Of a stretch of DNA of 64,000 nucleotides, positions 36,885 through 46,317 are shown in pieces. Where the stretch lies: contig CP076356.1 of the NCBI GenBank assembly GCA_018798825.1, forward strand, positions 930,001 to 994,000. The letters run 5' to 3'. The translations under genes and the position numbers were made by a program. Position 1 is the first letter of the stretch; each line of letters starts with the position of its first letter. This DNA comes from Ochrobactrum sp. BTU1. Its GTDB lineage: Bacteria; Pseudomonadota; Alphaproteobacteria; Rhizobiales; Rhizobiaceae. The notes under the pieces were generated by a model, which was given only the letters and a program-made list of their open reading frames with translations, made no database searches and was not told the DNA's origin.

Positions 36885-37129
36885 TAATTGTCATCCCACA
36901 TGTCGTTAAAGACCGCTTGAGGGAGAGGGTTTTTCGCCTGATCTGTGAGGCGCATTCCATGCTTCTTTCGCAAACGTTCGGCAGTTTCCAACGGTGTTTC
37001 AGCATTAACACGGCTATCGATAGCCTCGTTGACTGCTAATATAATCGCATCCGTCAGATTGCGTCCGGTGAGCGCTGCAAACTTGCGAATGAGCTTATCC
37101 GCTTCGTCATTGGTAATGTTGATCGCCAT
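36884..37129 (-). CDS. VapB-family antitoxin
   Basis: This 81-residue protein starts with the PSK-type ribbon-helix-helix (AINITNDEADKLIRKFAAL then TGRNLTDAIILAVNEAI) and ends in a toxin-binding tail with PLPQAVFNDMWDDN. It directly precedes VapC and likely autoregulates the pair. Confidence 0.88.
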   Translation of the reverse strand: MAINITNDEADKLIRKFAALTGRNLTDAIILAVNEAIDSRVNAETPLETAERLRKKHGMRLTDQAKNPLPQAVFNDMWDDN

Positions 37130-37547
37130 GGTCGAAAACCTTCAATCATCTACATTTTTTATTGAAGCATGAAGTTTCGCGCGAAATCAGCGTTCTTCTG
37201 CCAAATTGCCAGTACTGTTAGTTAGCGATCTCATCATGGCGAAAATAGCCCCTCGCCTTCACGTGATATGAACTCACAAGCTGAGCCTGCGGCCTTTCTA
37301 GGCTTTTGATTTATCTGCGAAATGAGACAAGATATTAATCAGCTCCAGGCAGTTACCGAGGGATTGCAGTCATGCAGGCAACAGTGTCAGACATTATAAA
37401 ACTTCAATCCACAAAGTTGGCACATTAGTATCGCCTCACGCACTATTTGTGGAATCATGTAGCCAAGCTTTGTCGTGCTTGCTTTCGCCTGAAATTTCTC
37501 GCACGCTATTGTCCGACCACATGGTAGACTACATGGGAGGAAAAGAC
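37130..37547. other. Intergenic region upstream of ggt
   Basis: About 420 bases, AT-richer than the flanks. No supported gene; it presumably carries the promoters for vapBC (minus) and ggt (plus). Confidence 0.35.
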
Positions 37548-39287
37548 ATGCCGCATTACGGACTGAAATCATTTTCCCTTGCCGCTATTATCGCTATTGC
37601 CGGACATCTGCCTTCAGTTCACGCGGCATCACCAGCACCGGCGGAAGGCCAGAATGGCATGGTGGTGACGGCCCAGCACCTTGCCTCGCAGGTCGGTATC
37701 GATGTGCTGAAGAAGGGCGGCAATGCCGTCGATGCGGCTGTCGCGGTTGGCTACGCGCTGGCTGTTGTCTACCCGACTGCCGGTAATCTCGGCGGTGGAG
37801 GTTTCATGACCATCCGCTTCAAGGACGGCAAAAGTACTTTTCTCGATTTTCGCGAGCGCGCACCGCTCGCAGCCACCAAGACTATGTATCTAGACAAGGA
37901 TGGCAAGCCGGTTGAAGGCGCCAGCACTGAAACTTATCTCGCCATCGGCGTTCCAGGCACAGTGGCTGGCCTTGAGGAAGCGCGCGAAAAATATGGCACC
38001 CGCAAGCGCGAGGAGTTGATCGACCCAGCACTGAAGCTTGCCAAGGACGGCTTCACGTTGGAACTGGGCGATATTCTCTCCTTTGCTGATGGCAATGAAA
38101 GACTGGCGAACGATCCGGCAGCGGCGAAAATCTTCTTGAAAGACGGAAAGCCGCTTTCCTTGGGGGAAAAGCTCGTCCAGCCGGACCTGGCGAAATCGCT
38201 CTCATTGATTTCGGAAAAAGGTCCCGACGCCTTCTATCAAGGTAATATTGCCGATCTGATTGTCAGATCGAGCATGGAAAATGGCGGCATTCTCGCCAAG
38301 GCCGATTTCGAGCAATACAAGGTCCGTGAGCTTGAGCCGATCAAGTGCAGCTATCGCGGCTACGACATCGTTTCATCGCCTCCGCCTTCTTCGGGCGGAC
38401 TAATCATCTGCGAAATCCTGAACGTGCTGGAGGGCTATCCGATTTCCTATCTTGGCTACGGCTCAGCAGAAACCACACGTTTGATGGTGGAAGCGATGCG
38501 CCACGCCTATGTTGACCGAAATACGGCATTGGGTGACCCCGACTTCGTCGAAAATCCAATCGAGAAACTCACCAGCAAGTCTTATGCCGAAGAGATCCGT
38601 GGCCGCATCGATCCTTATCGCGCTGGTGTCAGCGAGGCTCTGAAGCCAGCCGAATTCAAGGAATCCAACGAAACCACGCATTATTCCATTGTCGACAAGG
38701 ATGGCAACGCGGTCGCTGTGACCTATACTCTCAACGGATCCTTCGGCACGGCCAAGGTGGCTGAAGGTACCGGCATTCTCCTTAATAACGAGATGGACGA
38801 CTTCACCATCAAGCCAGGTGTGGCCAATCTCTATGGTCTCATACAAGGGGAAGCCAATGCCATTCAACCACGCAAGTCACCGTTGTCCTCGATGAGCCCA
38901 ACCATCGTGTCGAAGGATGGTAAACCGTTCATGGTTATCGGCAGCCCCGGCGGCTCGCGCATCATCACGATCACGCTCGAGGCGATCATGAATGTCATCG
39001 ATCATGGCATGGATATTCAGGAGGCGATTGATGCACCGCGCATTCATCATCAGTGGTTGCCTGACCGGGTCTATATCGAAGCGAATGCGCTTTCTCCGGA
39101 TACGATCCGGCTGCTGACCGGTATGGGCTATACGGTTGGTGAAGACGATGACTGGCCGGTTTGGGGAGAGGCAGCAGGCATCCTTATCGGCGGCAAGGAC
39201 ATGGCAGCTATCGAAAAGGGCGGTGACAACCGCTATTACGGCGCTATAGACAGCCGTGCCGTCGCTGGTGCTGCAGTAGGTTATTAG
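37548..39287 (+). CDS. ggt: Gamma-glutamyltransferase, periplasmic
   Basis: This 579-residue Ntn-hydrolase precursor has a signal peptide (LAAIIAIAGHLPSVHAAS, cleavage near residue 25). VVTAQHLASQVGIDVLKKGGNAVDAAVA and the autocleavage site before the nucleophile Thr376 (ETTHYSIVDKDGNAV) follow. Late motifs are SPLSSMSPTIV and GSPGGSRIITI. The enzyme splits gamma-glutamyl bonds of glutathione in the periplasm. ATG 37548 has GGGAGGAAAAG upstream; the longer frame to 37449 would bury the signal peptide. It is monocistronic. Confidence 0.92.
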   Translation: MPHYGLKSFSLAAIIAIAGHLPSVHAASPAPAEGQNGMVVTAQHLASQVGIDVLKKGGNAVDAAVAVGYALAVVYPTAGNLGGGGFMTIRFKDGKSTFLDFRERAPLAATKTMYLDKDGKPVEGASTETYLAIGVPGTVAGLEEAREKYGTRKREELIDPALKLAKDGFTLELGDILSFADGNERLANDPAAAKIFLKDGKPLSLGEKLVQPDLAKSLSLISEKGPDAFYQGNIADLIVRSSMENGGILAKADFEQYKVRELEPIKCSYRGYDIVSSPPPSSGGLIICEILNVLEGYPISYLGYGSAETTRLMVEAMRHAYVDRNTALGDPDFVENPIEKLTSKSYAEEIRGRIDPYRAGVSEALKPAEFKESNETTHYSIVDKDGNAVAVTYTLNGSFGTAKVAEGTGILLNNEMDDFTIKPGVANLYGLIQGEANAIQPRKSPLSSMSPTIVSKDGKPFMVIGSPGGSRIITITLEAIMNVIDHGMDIQEAIDAPRIHHQWLPDRVYIEANALSPDTIRLLTGMGYTVGEDDDWPVWGEAAGILIGGKDMAAIEKGGDNRYYGAIDSRAVAGAAVGY

Positions 39288-39319
39288 AACCTGCTCGTTC
39301 GAACGGCGATCCGAGCGTA

Positions 39320-39371
39320 ATGCCGGTACTGATTAGACGTGATGATTTCACGTCTCTTCAATATCCGGCAT
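39320..39371. terminator. Nested hairpin downstream of ggt
   Basis: Perfect 8-bp inner arms (AGACGTGA / TCACGTCT, loop TGATT) lie within outer 7-bp arms (ATGCCGG / CCGGCAT). It begins 33 bases after the ggt stop. The T-rich tail is weak, but the position and stability suit a terminator. Confidence 0.5.
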
Positions 39372-39605
39372 ATATTTATTTGTCGCTTTCATAACGCCGA
39401 CGTTCGTTTAGGTGGAAAATACCTCCACTGATTTGAAATTCTGCAATGAGCATTTTGTTTATGTAGAAAATGAAAATAGGCTTGCGTGACCTGAGTAGGC
39501 ATTGTGCCAAGTGATAGGACGCTCACACAAAGCGGCCGACCCATAAGGTTTACAGGGGCCTCCAATTGTAGCCTTCGCTCACTCAGGTTAGTCCGAGACG
39601 CCAGT

Positions 39606-40103
39606 TCAGACCAAATTTCGAGGCTTCCTTGTTGCCTGCCGCGCCAGGAAGAAAAACTGGGTTGCCAGGCCCAAAACGAATATTGTGGCTACTGTTCCCA
39701 GGGCGGCTTTCAGCACGATCGAGTTTGGATCGGATGCAATCGGGTGGCCATCTGGTACACGGCGAAGCGTTTCCGAGACAGAAGGAACCATGAGCAAAAA
39801 CACGCTGAGGCTGAGAAGCAGGGTTTCAAGGTACTTTCGAAGGCGTCCGAGAAATGTGAACCTGTGCATCGTGTAACCAGTGACCAGACAAAGCAAAGTG
39901 ATGACCGCAATGGCTGGGCTGATGGGGGCTTTTGCGACGAGAAAGATCGTCAAACTGCCGATCACCATGCAAACAAAGTAGATCCTCCCTGCTAGGCTGT
40001 CCGGCTTGACGCGCCCATATCGAAAAATCATGTAGATTGCTGCGGGTATTGCAGGAAGGCTTCCCAGTGTATGAAGCCAGCCGAGCGTTGAGATTCCGAA
40101 CAC
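39606..40103 (-). CDS. Hypothetical inner-membrane protein
   Basis: This 165-residue protein has about five hydrophobic segments (GWLHTLGSLPAIPAAIYMIF, IYFVCMVIGSLTIFLVA, AIAVITLLCLVTGYTM, LETLLLSLSVFLLMVP and a C-terminal GTVATIFVLGLATQFFFLA). I do not recognise the family. It lies downstream of a TetR-family regulator on the same strand. A copy of that regulator's apparent operator lies about 100 bases upstream of its start, so the two form a likely regulator-target pair. Confidence 0.65.
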   Translation of the reverse strand: MFGISTLGWLHTLGSLPAIPAAIYMIFRYGRVKPDSLAGRIYFVCMVIGSLTIFLVAKAPISPAIAVITLLCLVTGYTMHRFTFLGRLRKYLETLLLSLSVFLLMVPSVSETLRRVPDGHPIASDPNSIVLKAALGTVATIFVLGLATQFFFLARQATRKPRNLV

Positions 40104-40205
40104 TTTAGTTCCTTTCCAGGTGGTGGCGATTGTTTTGGCTCTTGGTTGAGTGGTCCACGGATTATTCGTGAACCTGAAATTCGCTTTGCGTCAGAATAAC
40201 GCCTT

Positions 40206-40220
40206 CCTTCTAGTTGGTAG
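40206..40220. promoter_or_regulatory. Second copy of the TetR operator, before the membrane-protein gene
   Basis: CCTTCTAGTTGGTAG matches 14 of 15 bases of the site in front of the TetR gene (40889-40903). It lies about 100 bases upstream of the membrane-protein start, supporting direct control by the neighbouring regulator. Confidence 0.5.
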
Positions 40221-40290
40221 TCTGGCATTGCGACGACGATGGCTTTGGGTGTATTTCGCAGCCTATCGGACAGGAACTCCCAATTAGCAG

Positions 40291-40875
40291 TCAGTGCCTA
40301 GGTGCTAGACTGTCCAATGCTGCGTTTGTGATCAACGAAAACTTGCCGGGGTCTGCGAATGCACGCGCAGACAACATGGCTCCGTGAACCATTGCCATAA
40401 AGACTTCCGCCTCCACCTCCGGCGCGCGCGAAATATGGATGCGTCCTAGTTTTGAGGCGGATTCGAATACCCGAGCCAGCCATTTCGAGAGGAGCTGGAA
40501 GTAAGCATTGACTTCGATGGCGATTTCTCGGGGTAGAAGCGGCAGTTCGCTTGCCAAAAGCGCGCAAACACAAAATGGGCGGCTACCGTCTTCGATGCAC
40601 TGGGCCCAATGATCAACAAACGCACGCAGTTGATCGACCGGATCTGTGACGTTTTGCTCGAGCTGCGCAATTCCGGTCTCTGCATTTAGACGATACTGGT
40701 TGACAAGGGTTAGGACCAAGTCGAGCTTGGTTGGAAAATGGTGATGAATACTAGCCTTGCGAATGCCGACGATCTCGGCGATGTCCGCATAACTGAAACC
40801 GTTGTAACCACCACGGACAATTAGCTCACGCGCGCTGACAAGGATATGATCGTAGTTTGACAGAATGTTGCTCAT
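40291..40875 (-). CDS. TetR/AcrR-family transcriptional regulator
   Basis: This 194-residue protein has a TetR helix-turn-helix (ILVSARELIVRGGYNGFSYA then DIAEIVGIRKASIHHHFPTK) and a helical ligand domain with ARAFADPGKF-type C-terminal motifs. The start lies directly beside a palindromic operator, so it should repress itself. The likely regulated partner is the membrane-protein gene downstream. Confidence 0.88.
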   Translation of the reverse strand: MSNILSNYDHILVSARELIVRGGYNGFSYADIAEIVGIRKASIHHHFPTKLDLVLTLVNQYRLNAETGIAQLEQNVTDPVDQLRAFVDHWAQCIEDGSRPFCVCALLASELPLLPREIAIEVNAYFQLLSKWLARVFESASKLGRIHISRAPEVEAEVFMAMVHGAMLSARAFADPGKFSLITNAALDSLAPRH

Positions 40876-40884
40876 AAACTTCTA

Positions 40885-40904
40885 TCTACCTTCTAGTAGG
40901 TAGA
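40885..40904. promoter_or_regulatory. TetR-family operator (palindrome)
   Basis: TCTACCTTCTAGTAGGTAGA is an imperfect palindrome centred on CTAG, ten bases upstream of the regulator start codon. A near-identical core recurs at 40206-40220. Confidence 0.65.
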
Positions 40905-41052
40905 CTGTCAATTGTGTATTCTTGTTCACCTGATACCAGCAGCCGGGCTCATCGCCCTGACAAGGGCGAACAATATAAGGCAGCCTAGCCCCTTTATCGT
41001 AGACCCTATAACTTCTTGGGATATCGTCATCTCTTCATAAGGAGATATCCCG

Positions 41053-41228
41053 ATTGCCCTTTTCACGAAAGATCAAGAGGTCACCAAGATCACTGAGGAG
41101 CCGGTCGACCTGACAAAAACAACGAAACCGATGCGGTCAAAATCGCGCTGCGCCAGGAAATTGCCAGTTGCAAAGCCGATCGGCCTGTCAGCGAGCGGCT
41201 ATCCAAGTCGCTGGAGATGAATTGCTGA
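41053..41228 (+). pseudogene. Decayed VapB-type antitoxin
   Basis: A frame beginning at ATT 41053 reads ALFTKDQEVTKITEEPVDLT and, after a one-base shift near 41125, continues DAVKIALRQEIASCKADRPV and ends at a stop at 41228. This follows the Rv0623-type VapB layout (short N-terminal strand, then EAVRxALRxE). The missing start codon and the frameshift make it a pseudogene. It precedes a VapC remnant. Confidence 0.6.
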
Positions 41229-41489
41229 AAACAGTTCACCAGATGGTCGACCGGTCTGGAGGCAAATGAAGCTACGACCTGCGATGTTGGAACTAAGGTC
41301 CTCGACGCCGGTCATCAGTTCGGCAAAATCATCAATCACCCCGTAAAGCTTAACATCGGCATTTGTTTCACATATGCCTGCGCCCATCCGCTCAAGAGGG
41401 GCTATAAAGCTGGCGATTTCACCAAACTGATCGTGGGCGCTGAGGCCAAGCACCTGAGTGCTACATCAGGCCGCGCATCGACGCGATGA
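41229..41489 (+). pseudogene. Decayed VapC-type toxin
   Basis: Only the C-terminal part is recognisable: FGKIINHPVKLNIGICFTYA then CAHPLKRGYKAGDFTKLIVG. This mirrors the VapC block usually reading FGKGRHPAxLNFGDCFAYACA ... KGDDFxxTDI. The catalytic Asp of GDC reads Ile here and the N-terminal half is scrambled. Together with the upstream VapB remnant it marks a dead module 4 kb from the intact VapBC. Confidence 0.6.
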
Positions 41490-41748
41490 GCTCCGCCTCA
41501 TTCCCTCGCCTCAAGCTCCCCTTCTCCCTCCTCACGATAGGCTCCCCGCAAGTAAGTCGGCTCATTGAGGCAATGCCACCTCCTGCATTGCGGTGGGGGC
41601 TTTGCATCCTGACCTGATATTCTTCATTTTCTTTCTCGCATCCAGTATCTCGCCGGCTGATCCGAGGCTGAGCGGTAGCGGTTGTTTTATTGGACAACCT
41701 CGATTGAAATATCCATCTTATGTAACAGAGTTTGAGAAGGAAGATTTG

Positions 41749-42198
41749 ATGGCTGCATACAAAAAGACCGATGAGGCAATAGCCAAGCTGTCGCCAGAAG
41801 AATATCGGGTAACGCAGGAGAGCGCGACGGAGCGACCGGGTACTGGTGCACTTCTGTATAATAAGGAGCCGGGCATTTACGTTGATATTGTCTCAGGAGA
41901 ACCGCTGTTCGCCTCATCGGACAAATACGAGTCTGGTTGTGGATGGCCAAGCTTCACCAAACCAATCGAGCCCGCAAATGTCAGTGAATTGCGTGACGTC
42001 AGCCACGGCATGATCCGCACAGAAGTGCGTTCAAGCCATGGCGACAGCCATCTTGGCCACGTTTTCACTGATGGACCGATTGATCGGGGCGGCTTGCGTT
42101 ACTGTATCAACTCTGCCTCGCTGCGTTTCGTGCCGCGTGACCAAATGAACGAACAAGGTTATGGAGACTATCTCGATCAGGTGGAGGACATAAAATGA
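41749..42198 (+). CDS. msrB: Peptide-methionine (R)-S-oxide reductase
   Basis: This 149-residue MsrB begins at ATG 41749 with GAAGGAAGA upstream. It carries the SelR fold: [53 protein letters not shown] and the catalytic Cys in [14 protein letters not shown]. The CxxC pairs that bind structural zinc in some MsrB proteins are absent. There is no signal peptide. Its stop overlaps msrA by four bases (ATGA). Confidence 0.93.
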   Translation: MAAYKKTDEAIAKLSPEEYRVTQESATERPGTGALLYNKEPGIYVDIVSGEPLFASSDKYESGCGWPSFTKPIEPANVSELRDVSHGMIRTEVRSSHGDSHLGHVFTDGPIDRGGLRYCINSASLRFVPRDQMNEQGYGDYLDQVEDIK

Positions 42199-42698
42199 CA
42201 ATCGAACGTGCTGTCCTCGCCGGCGGTTGCTTCTGGGGTATGCAGGACCTTATCCGCAGGATGCCGGGTGTTGTTGCGACCAGCGTCGGCTATACCGGCG
42301 GCGACGTACCAAATGCCACTTACCGCAATCACGGCACCCACGCGGAAGCAATTGAGATCAATTTCGATCCAATGAAAATCTCCTACCGCCAGCTACTGGA
42401 GTTTTTCTTTCAAATTCACGATCCGACCACCCAAAATCGTCAGGGAAACGATCTAGGCACCAGCTATCGTTCGGCAATTTATTTCACAAATGATGAGCAA
42501 AAGGCGACGGCGCTGGACACGATTTCAGATGTTGATGCGTCGGGCCTATGGCCAGGCAAGGTCGTCACTGAAGTTGAGCCAGTTGGTGATTTCTGGGAGG
42601 CGGAACCTGAGCATCAGGATTACCTCGAGCGTATTCCAAATGGATACACTTGCCACTTCGCACGCCCGGATTGGGTTTTGCCGAAAAAAAGCGTCTGA
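42195..42698 (+). CDS. msrA: Peptide-methionine (S)-S-oxide reductase
   Basis: This 167-residue MsrA has the active-site Cys in [18 protein letters not shown], the TSVGYTGG motif, [11 protein letters not shown], and [20 protein letters not shown] with SYRSAIYF. It repairs the S epimer of oxidised methionine and complements MsrB. A gene pair with overlapping stop and start is common in proteobacteria. It should be cytoplasmic. Confidence 0.94.
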   Translation: MTIERAVLAGGCFWGMQDLIRRMPGVVATSVGYTGGDVPNATYRNHGTHAEAIEINFDPMKISYRQLLEFFFQIHDPTTQNRQGNDLGTSYRSAIYFTNDEQKATALDTISDVDASGLWPGKVVTEVEPVGDFWEAEPEHQDYLERIPNGYTCHFARPDWVLPKKSV

Positions 42699-42714
42699 AG
42701 TGAGTTAGCTTCAT

Positions 42715-42739
42715 GGCTCCTGGCGCTCAGCGAGGAGCC
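42715..42739 (+). terminator. Possible terminator after msrA
   Basis: Perfect 7-bp arms (GGCTCCT / AGGAGCC) enclose an 11-base loop, 16 bases past the msrA stop. Only a short T-containing tail (TTATAAG) follows, so support is moderate. Confidence 0.4.
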
Positions 42740-42955
42740 TTATAAGTAACAGGCCTATCCTCCGAAAGGACTTATAAGAGCGTTTGTAGCCAATTTCGTC
42801 CAAAGAGGCTGCAATCTTGAATTTGCTTTAATTAGCACTCTCAACGCATTCTTGAAGGATAAGCGGGGACGAAGCCCTCAGCGAGCGCTCAATTTTAACA
42901 CGACATTAAGTGTCCCAACTTAGCAAATTGCAGCGTAAAAATCACCTCAGAGCGC

Positions 42956-44293
42956 TCAGTTTTTGGGGGTGCTTAAGGGCAAATCGATGGTGGCCATTAG
43001 CCCCTTGGTCCCGTTTTGCAGCTTTAGAGTGCCTTTGGCCCCCTCAATTATTTCCGTCGCGATGGCAATTCCCAGGCCGTCACCAGGAAGTTGCTCGTCG
43101 AGCCTGCAGCCGCGACGCGCGATTTCAGTCAGACGTTCCGGGGGCACACCGCCACCATCGTCACCAATTAATATCTTTATGCGTTGGTCATGTTTTGTGA
43201 CCTCTATAAATATAGCCGAGCGAGCATGGCGAACTGCATTCTCAACCAGCGCTCCGAGCGCTTCCGCAAGATCGGCCGCATCAATGGTTGCAGAAAGATT
43301 TGTCTCAGCGTGAACGTTCCAGATGAGACTGCGGCCATTGGGTGTGCGGCTCAGCACAGCATTAATGCGCTCCACGGTTGAGGCAACATCGCAGCTTGAG
43401 CTCGATGTTGTGGCAGTCCGCGCGCGCGCAAGTTCTCGTTCAACATGTGAGCGCATCGTATCTACGATGTCCTCGATGGACGAGGCGATGCGCGCTTCGC
43501 CATTTTGATGCAGGTACTGTGTTTCGCCAAGTAGTGCTTGTAGTGGAGTTTTCAGTCCATGCGCGAGATCGCCCGCTCGCAAACGGGCGCGCTTGATGTC
43601 GGTTTCTCTGGCTTCAAGCAGCGCGTCGATTTCATTAGCTAGCGGAAGCATCTCCGATGGCCATTCCGCCCCCATACGCGACGCCCGACCCGCGCGCAAT
43701 TGGCCTATACGTTCACGAATGCGGATCAAAGGCCTCAGTCCGTAAACGAGTTGAGCGATCTGCGCTGCTATAAGTGCCAGTGCGAGAGCACCCAGATAAG
43801 GTGCCATATCTGCAACAAAGGCTCGTCTGGCGACTGTGAGTTCGCTTCGGTCCATCGCGACAATCACTTGAGCTGCGGCCCCACCCAACCGTGCCGGAAG
43901 CCGTACAGTCCTATGGAGTGCTAAGAGACTTGCGCCTTCTGGACCGGTAATTTTTTGAATTGGAACCTGGTCATCGCTCGCGAACTCGAGTGTTTGATCC
44001 CAAAGGGAACGCGAGCGGAGCGTCTGCTCATCAGTTTTAACCTGCCAGTACAGCCCCCCATAGGGACGTGAGAAGCGAGGATCCACAGGGGGCATACGAA
44101 TTGAAAGGCCAGTCGGTTCGCGCGCAAGTCCGGCCACGACCTGCTCAAGTTGAAGCTGAAGCTCCGCTGCCGCACGCCGCTCAACATGGTGACCAAACAG
44201 AATGGATAGTGCTGCGGCTGCAGCACCAAGGGAGAGGATGATTGCGGCTCCGCCGATCAATAACAGGCGCAATCGCAGTGAAATGCCATTCAC
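42956..44293 (-). CDS. Sensor histidine kinase (PhoQ/FeuQ-like)
   Basis: This 445-residue kinase has an N-terminal membrane helix, a periplasmic sensor of about 120 residues, and a second helix (YLGALALALIAAQIAQLVYG). The H-box DLAHGLKTPLQALLGE, N-box EALGALVENAVRHA and G-box DDGGGVPPE / GLGIAIATEI follow. Its start overlaps the response-regulator stop by four bases. With a PepSY protein as first gene, it resembles metal- or envelope-stress-responsive systems of alphaproteobacteria. The signal is unknown. Confidence 0.88.
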   Translation of the reverse strand: MNGISLRLRLLLIGGAAIILSLGAAAAALSILFGHHVERRAAAELQLQLEQVVAGLAREPTGLSIRMPPVDPRFSRPYGGLYWQVKTDEQTLRSRSLWDQTLEFASDDQVPIQKITGPEGASLLALHRTVRLPARLGGAAAQVIVAMDRSELTVARRAFVADMAPYLGALALALIAAQIAQLVYGLRPLIRIRERIGQLRAGRASRMGAEWPSEMLPLANEIDALLEARETDIKRARLRAGDLAHGLKTPLQALLGETQYLHQNGEARIASSIEDIVDTMRSHVERELARARTATTSSSSCDVASTVERINAVLSRTPNGRSLIWNVHAETNLSATIDAADLAEALGALVENAVRHARSAIFIEVTKHDQRIKILIGDDGGGVPPERLTEIARRGCRLDEQLPGDGLGIAIATEIIEGAKGTLKLQNGTKGLMATIDLPLSTPKN

Positions 44294-44952
44294 TTGACCG
44301 TCTCCACGAAGAAATACCCAAAACCGCGCCGAGTACCCACCACTCCCTCGCCGAGTTTTCTGCGAAGCCGAGCGATGACCGCTTCGAGCGCATTCGCCTC
44401 GCGACCATCATCTCCATAAAGATGTTCAACGAGCTCGCCAGCCGGTACGATACGTGCACGATTGAGAACGAGGTAGGCAAATGCTCGCCATTCCAGCGAG
44501 GTGAGGTTCACCGGGCAGCCTTTACGTGTGACATTCATACGGTTGAGATCGATCACGAGATCGCCGAACTCTTGTACTGCAGATCCGAGACCTCCTGCCC
44601 GGCGCATCAAAGCACGGACGCGGGCAATAAGTTCTTCCATGCGAAACGGCTTCGGGAGATAGTCATCGGCTCCGGCTTCTATGCCTTCCACACGCTCCTG
44701 CCAGGAGCCACGGGCGGTTAGTATCAACACTGGCATGTGGCGTCCGTTGGCCCGCCAACGCTTGAGCACGGAAAGTCCGTCCATTCCTGGAAGGCCGAGA
44801 TCAAGTATGACGAGATCAAAATCTTCCGTATCGCCAAGAAACCAGGCATTCTCCCCATTGGACGTTTGCTCTACTCGCATGCCAGCGCCCTCGAGTGCTA
44901 GCCTGATGCTTTCGGCAATGCGGGAATCATCTTCGACAGCTAACACTCGCAT
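44290..44952 (-). CDS. OmpR-family response regulator
   Basis: This 220-residue regulator has a receiver domain (VEDDSRIAESIRLALEGAG, phosphorylated Asp in LVILDLGLPGMDG, Lys in YLPKPFRMEEL) and a winged-helix output domain (LTSLEWRAFAYLVLNRARIV, RRKLGEGVVGTRRGFGYFF). It sits between the PepSY and kinase genes and probably acts on the direct repeats in the divergent promoter upstream. Confidence 0.92.
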   Translation of the reverse strand: MRVLAVEDDSRIAESIRLALEGAGMRVEQTSNGENAWFLGDTEDFDLVILDLGLPGMDGLSVLKRWRANGRHMPVLILTARGSWQERVEGIEAGADDYLPKPFRMEELIARVRALMRRAGGLGSAVQEFGDLVIDLNRMNVTRKGCPVNLTSLEWRAFAYLVLNRARIVPAGELVEHLYGDDGREANALEAVIARLRRKLGEGVVGTRRGFGYFFVETVK

Positions 44953-45245
44953 CAGTCGTCCTCGAAATCCCGATCAAGGATCCTACCGGTCGCCGCATCG
45001 ATGGAAAGTTCCAACAACCGGCCATCGGACGTGATAATTTCGACTTCGTAAATAAAGCGTCCATCATCGCGGTCAAGTTCAACGTTAATCACACGTCCAC
45101 CCGCATCCCGCTTAGCGACATCGAGAATTCTCGATAGGGGCAGAATATCACCGCGTTCCAATGCGTCACGGGCACGATCCTGGCTGTCTTCGGCAAGAGA
45201 CGGCGCTGCTAAAAAGAGAAAAGAGATGACTAAGAGTGTACGCAT
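44952..45245 (-). CDS. PepSY-domain periplasmic protein
   Basis: This 97-residue protein has a signal peptide (MRTLLVISFLFLAAPSLAED) and one PepSY domain (DILPLSRILDVAKRDAGGRV then NVELDRDDGRFIYEVEIIT, LELSIDAATGRILDRDFEDD). Its stop overlaps the response-regulator start (TGATG). PepSY proteins linked to two-component systems are thought to modulate sensing or protease activity in the periplasm. It is divergent from a second PepSY gene. Confidence 0.85.
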   Translation of the reverse strand: MRTLLVISFLFLAAPSLAEDSQDRARDALERGDILPLSRILDVAKRDAGGRVINVELDRDDGRFIYEVEIITSDGRLLELSIDAATGRILDRDFEDD

Positions 45246-45267
45246 TTCAGAATTCTACACCCACGAT

Positions 45268-45285
45268 CCTGACAGAACCCTGACA
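45268..45285. promoter_or_regulatory. Direct repeat, candidate response-regulator site
   Basis: CCTGACA occurs at 45268-45274 and again at 45279-45285, 11 bases apart. That is about one helical turn and the usual geometry of OmpR-family sites. It lies between divergent PepSY genes and could control both. Confidence 0.5.
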
Positions 45286-45383
45286 ACGAATGAATGCGGA
45301 GTGTCAGGTGAGGTTTGCGAAAAGAGCCAGCGTCACCTGGCCTTGAGCCAAGTAAACCACGGACACACAATGGAGCGTATATC

Positions 45384-45671
45384 ATGGGTAACATTCTTTC
45401 GACGATTGCCGCCGCAGGCCTCGCGCCAATTATCTTTTCCGGAATTGTAAACGCGCAGACAATACAGGCCGCCGGTTCCGGCACAGCTGATTGGATGAGT
45501 ATCAGCCAGATCATCAAGAAAATTGAAGGAAACGGTTATAAGGTTCGCGAAGTCGAGATGGATGATGGTCTATACGAAATCAGTGCGGTGGACGCCAATG
45601 GCATGCAGGTCCAAGCCGATTTTAATCCAGCAACTGGTGAGCCTGTTCGCGGCTGGCGCTACGACGACTAA
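45384..45671 (+). CDS. PepSY-domain small exported protein
   Basis: This 95-residue protein starts at ATG 45384 with GGAGCG upstream; the longer frame to 45315 lacks a signal. A signal sequence (ILSTIAAAGLAPIIFSGIVN, cleavage near AQT) is followed by one PepSY domain (WMSISQIIKKIEGNGYKVRE then VEMDDGLYEISAVDANGMQ). It is divergent from, and probably co-regulated with, the PepSY two-component operon. Confidence 0.82.
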   Translation: MGNILSTIAAAGLAPIIFSGIVNAQTIQAAGSGTADWMSISQIIKKIEGNGYKVREVEMDDGLYEISAVDANGMQVQADFNPATGEPVRGWRYDD

Positions 45672-46317
45672 AGTAACCCGTGCGGCGGATGATGTCCGTC
45701 GCACTTCATCACCTTCAACTATGTCGCAGGCGGTCGGAGATATTTCTCGCAGTCTTGGCGATAACTAATGGCAAAGATTGCCGGAATTGAGTTATCGCTC
45801 GGGTTCTTCGGTAATGATCGCCCCGCCGCGGGCTGATTTTCTTTGGCGATATCAAACTCGTTCGCTTGTACGTTTCGAAGGATGAGCTGACAATTTCATC
45901 TTTATCCTGATTGTCAACAACGCGCGCTTCTATCCAGTTGAATGAAAGGCGATCGATATGGGAGCCCCTTTCGGCATCTGAGTGCCTCCCCAGTGCTGAT
46001 CTCCACGAACCGAGTTGCGTAAGACGCTCTCTTTAAGGCGTAGCGGCAGCAACGTTCAGGCTCAGTATTTCGCGAAAAAACTCGTCTTACGTGTCGGGGG
46101 CCTGAAAACCCAAGGCGCCCTCCTGAACGTGAATTCTATCGGAGACGGAAAACCAGAGGAATAAGTCCTGTCCTCAAGGAGATGTGGCTCTGCGTTCAGC
46201 AGACGTGCACTTCTATAAATTCGCCACATTCTTAGAGCTGTCGTCATCGTCAATAGAAGAAAGCCTGCTGTCTTCTGATAGTGGCGAATAATTGACTTTA
46301 TCGCACCCGACCAACGA
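45672..46317. other. Intergenic region, no gene seen
   Basis: About 650 bases. Short frames on both strands lack start signals and family character. Nothing structured was recognised. Confidence 0.35.
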
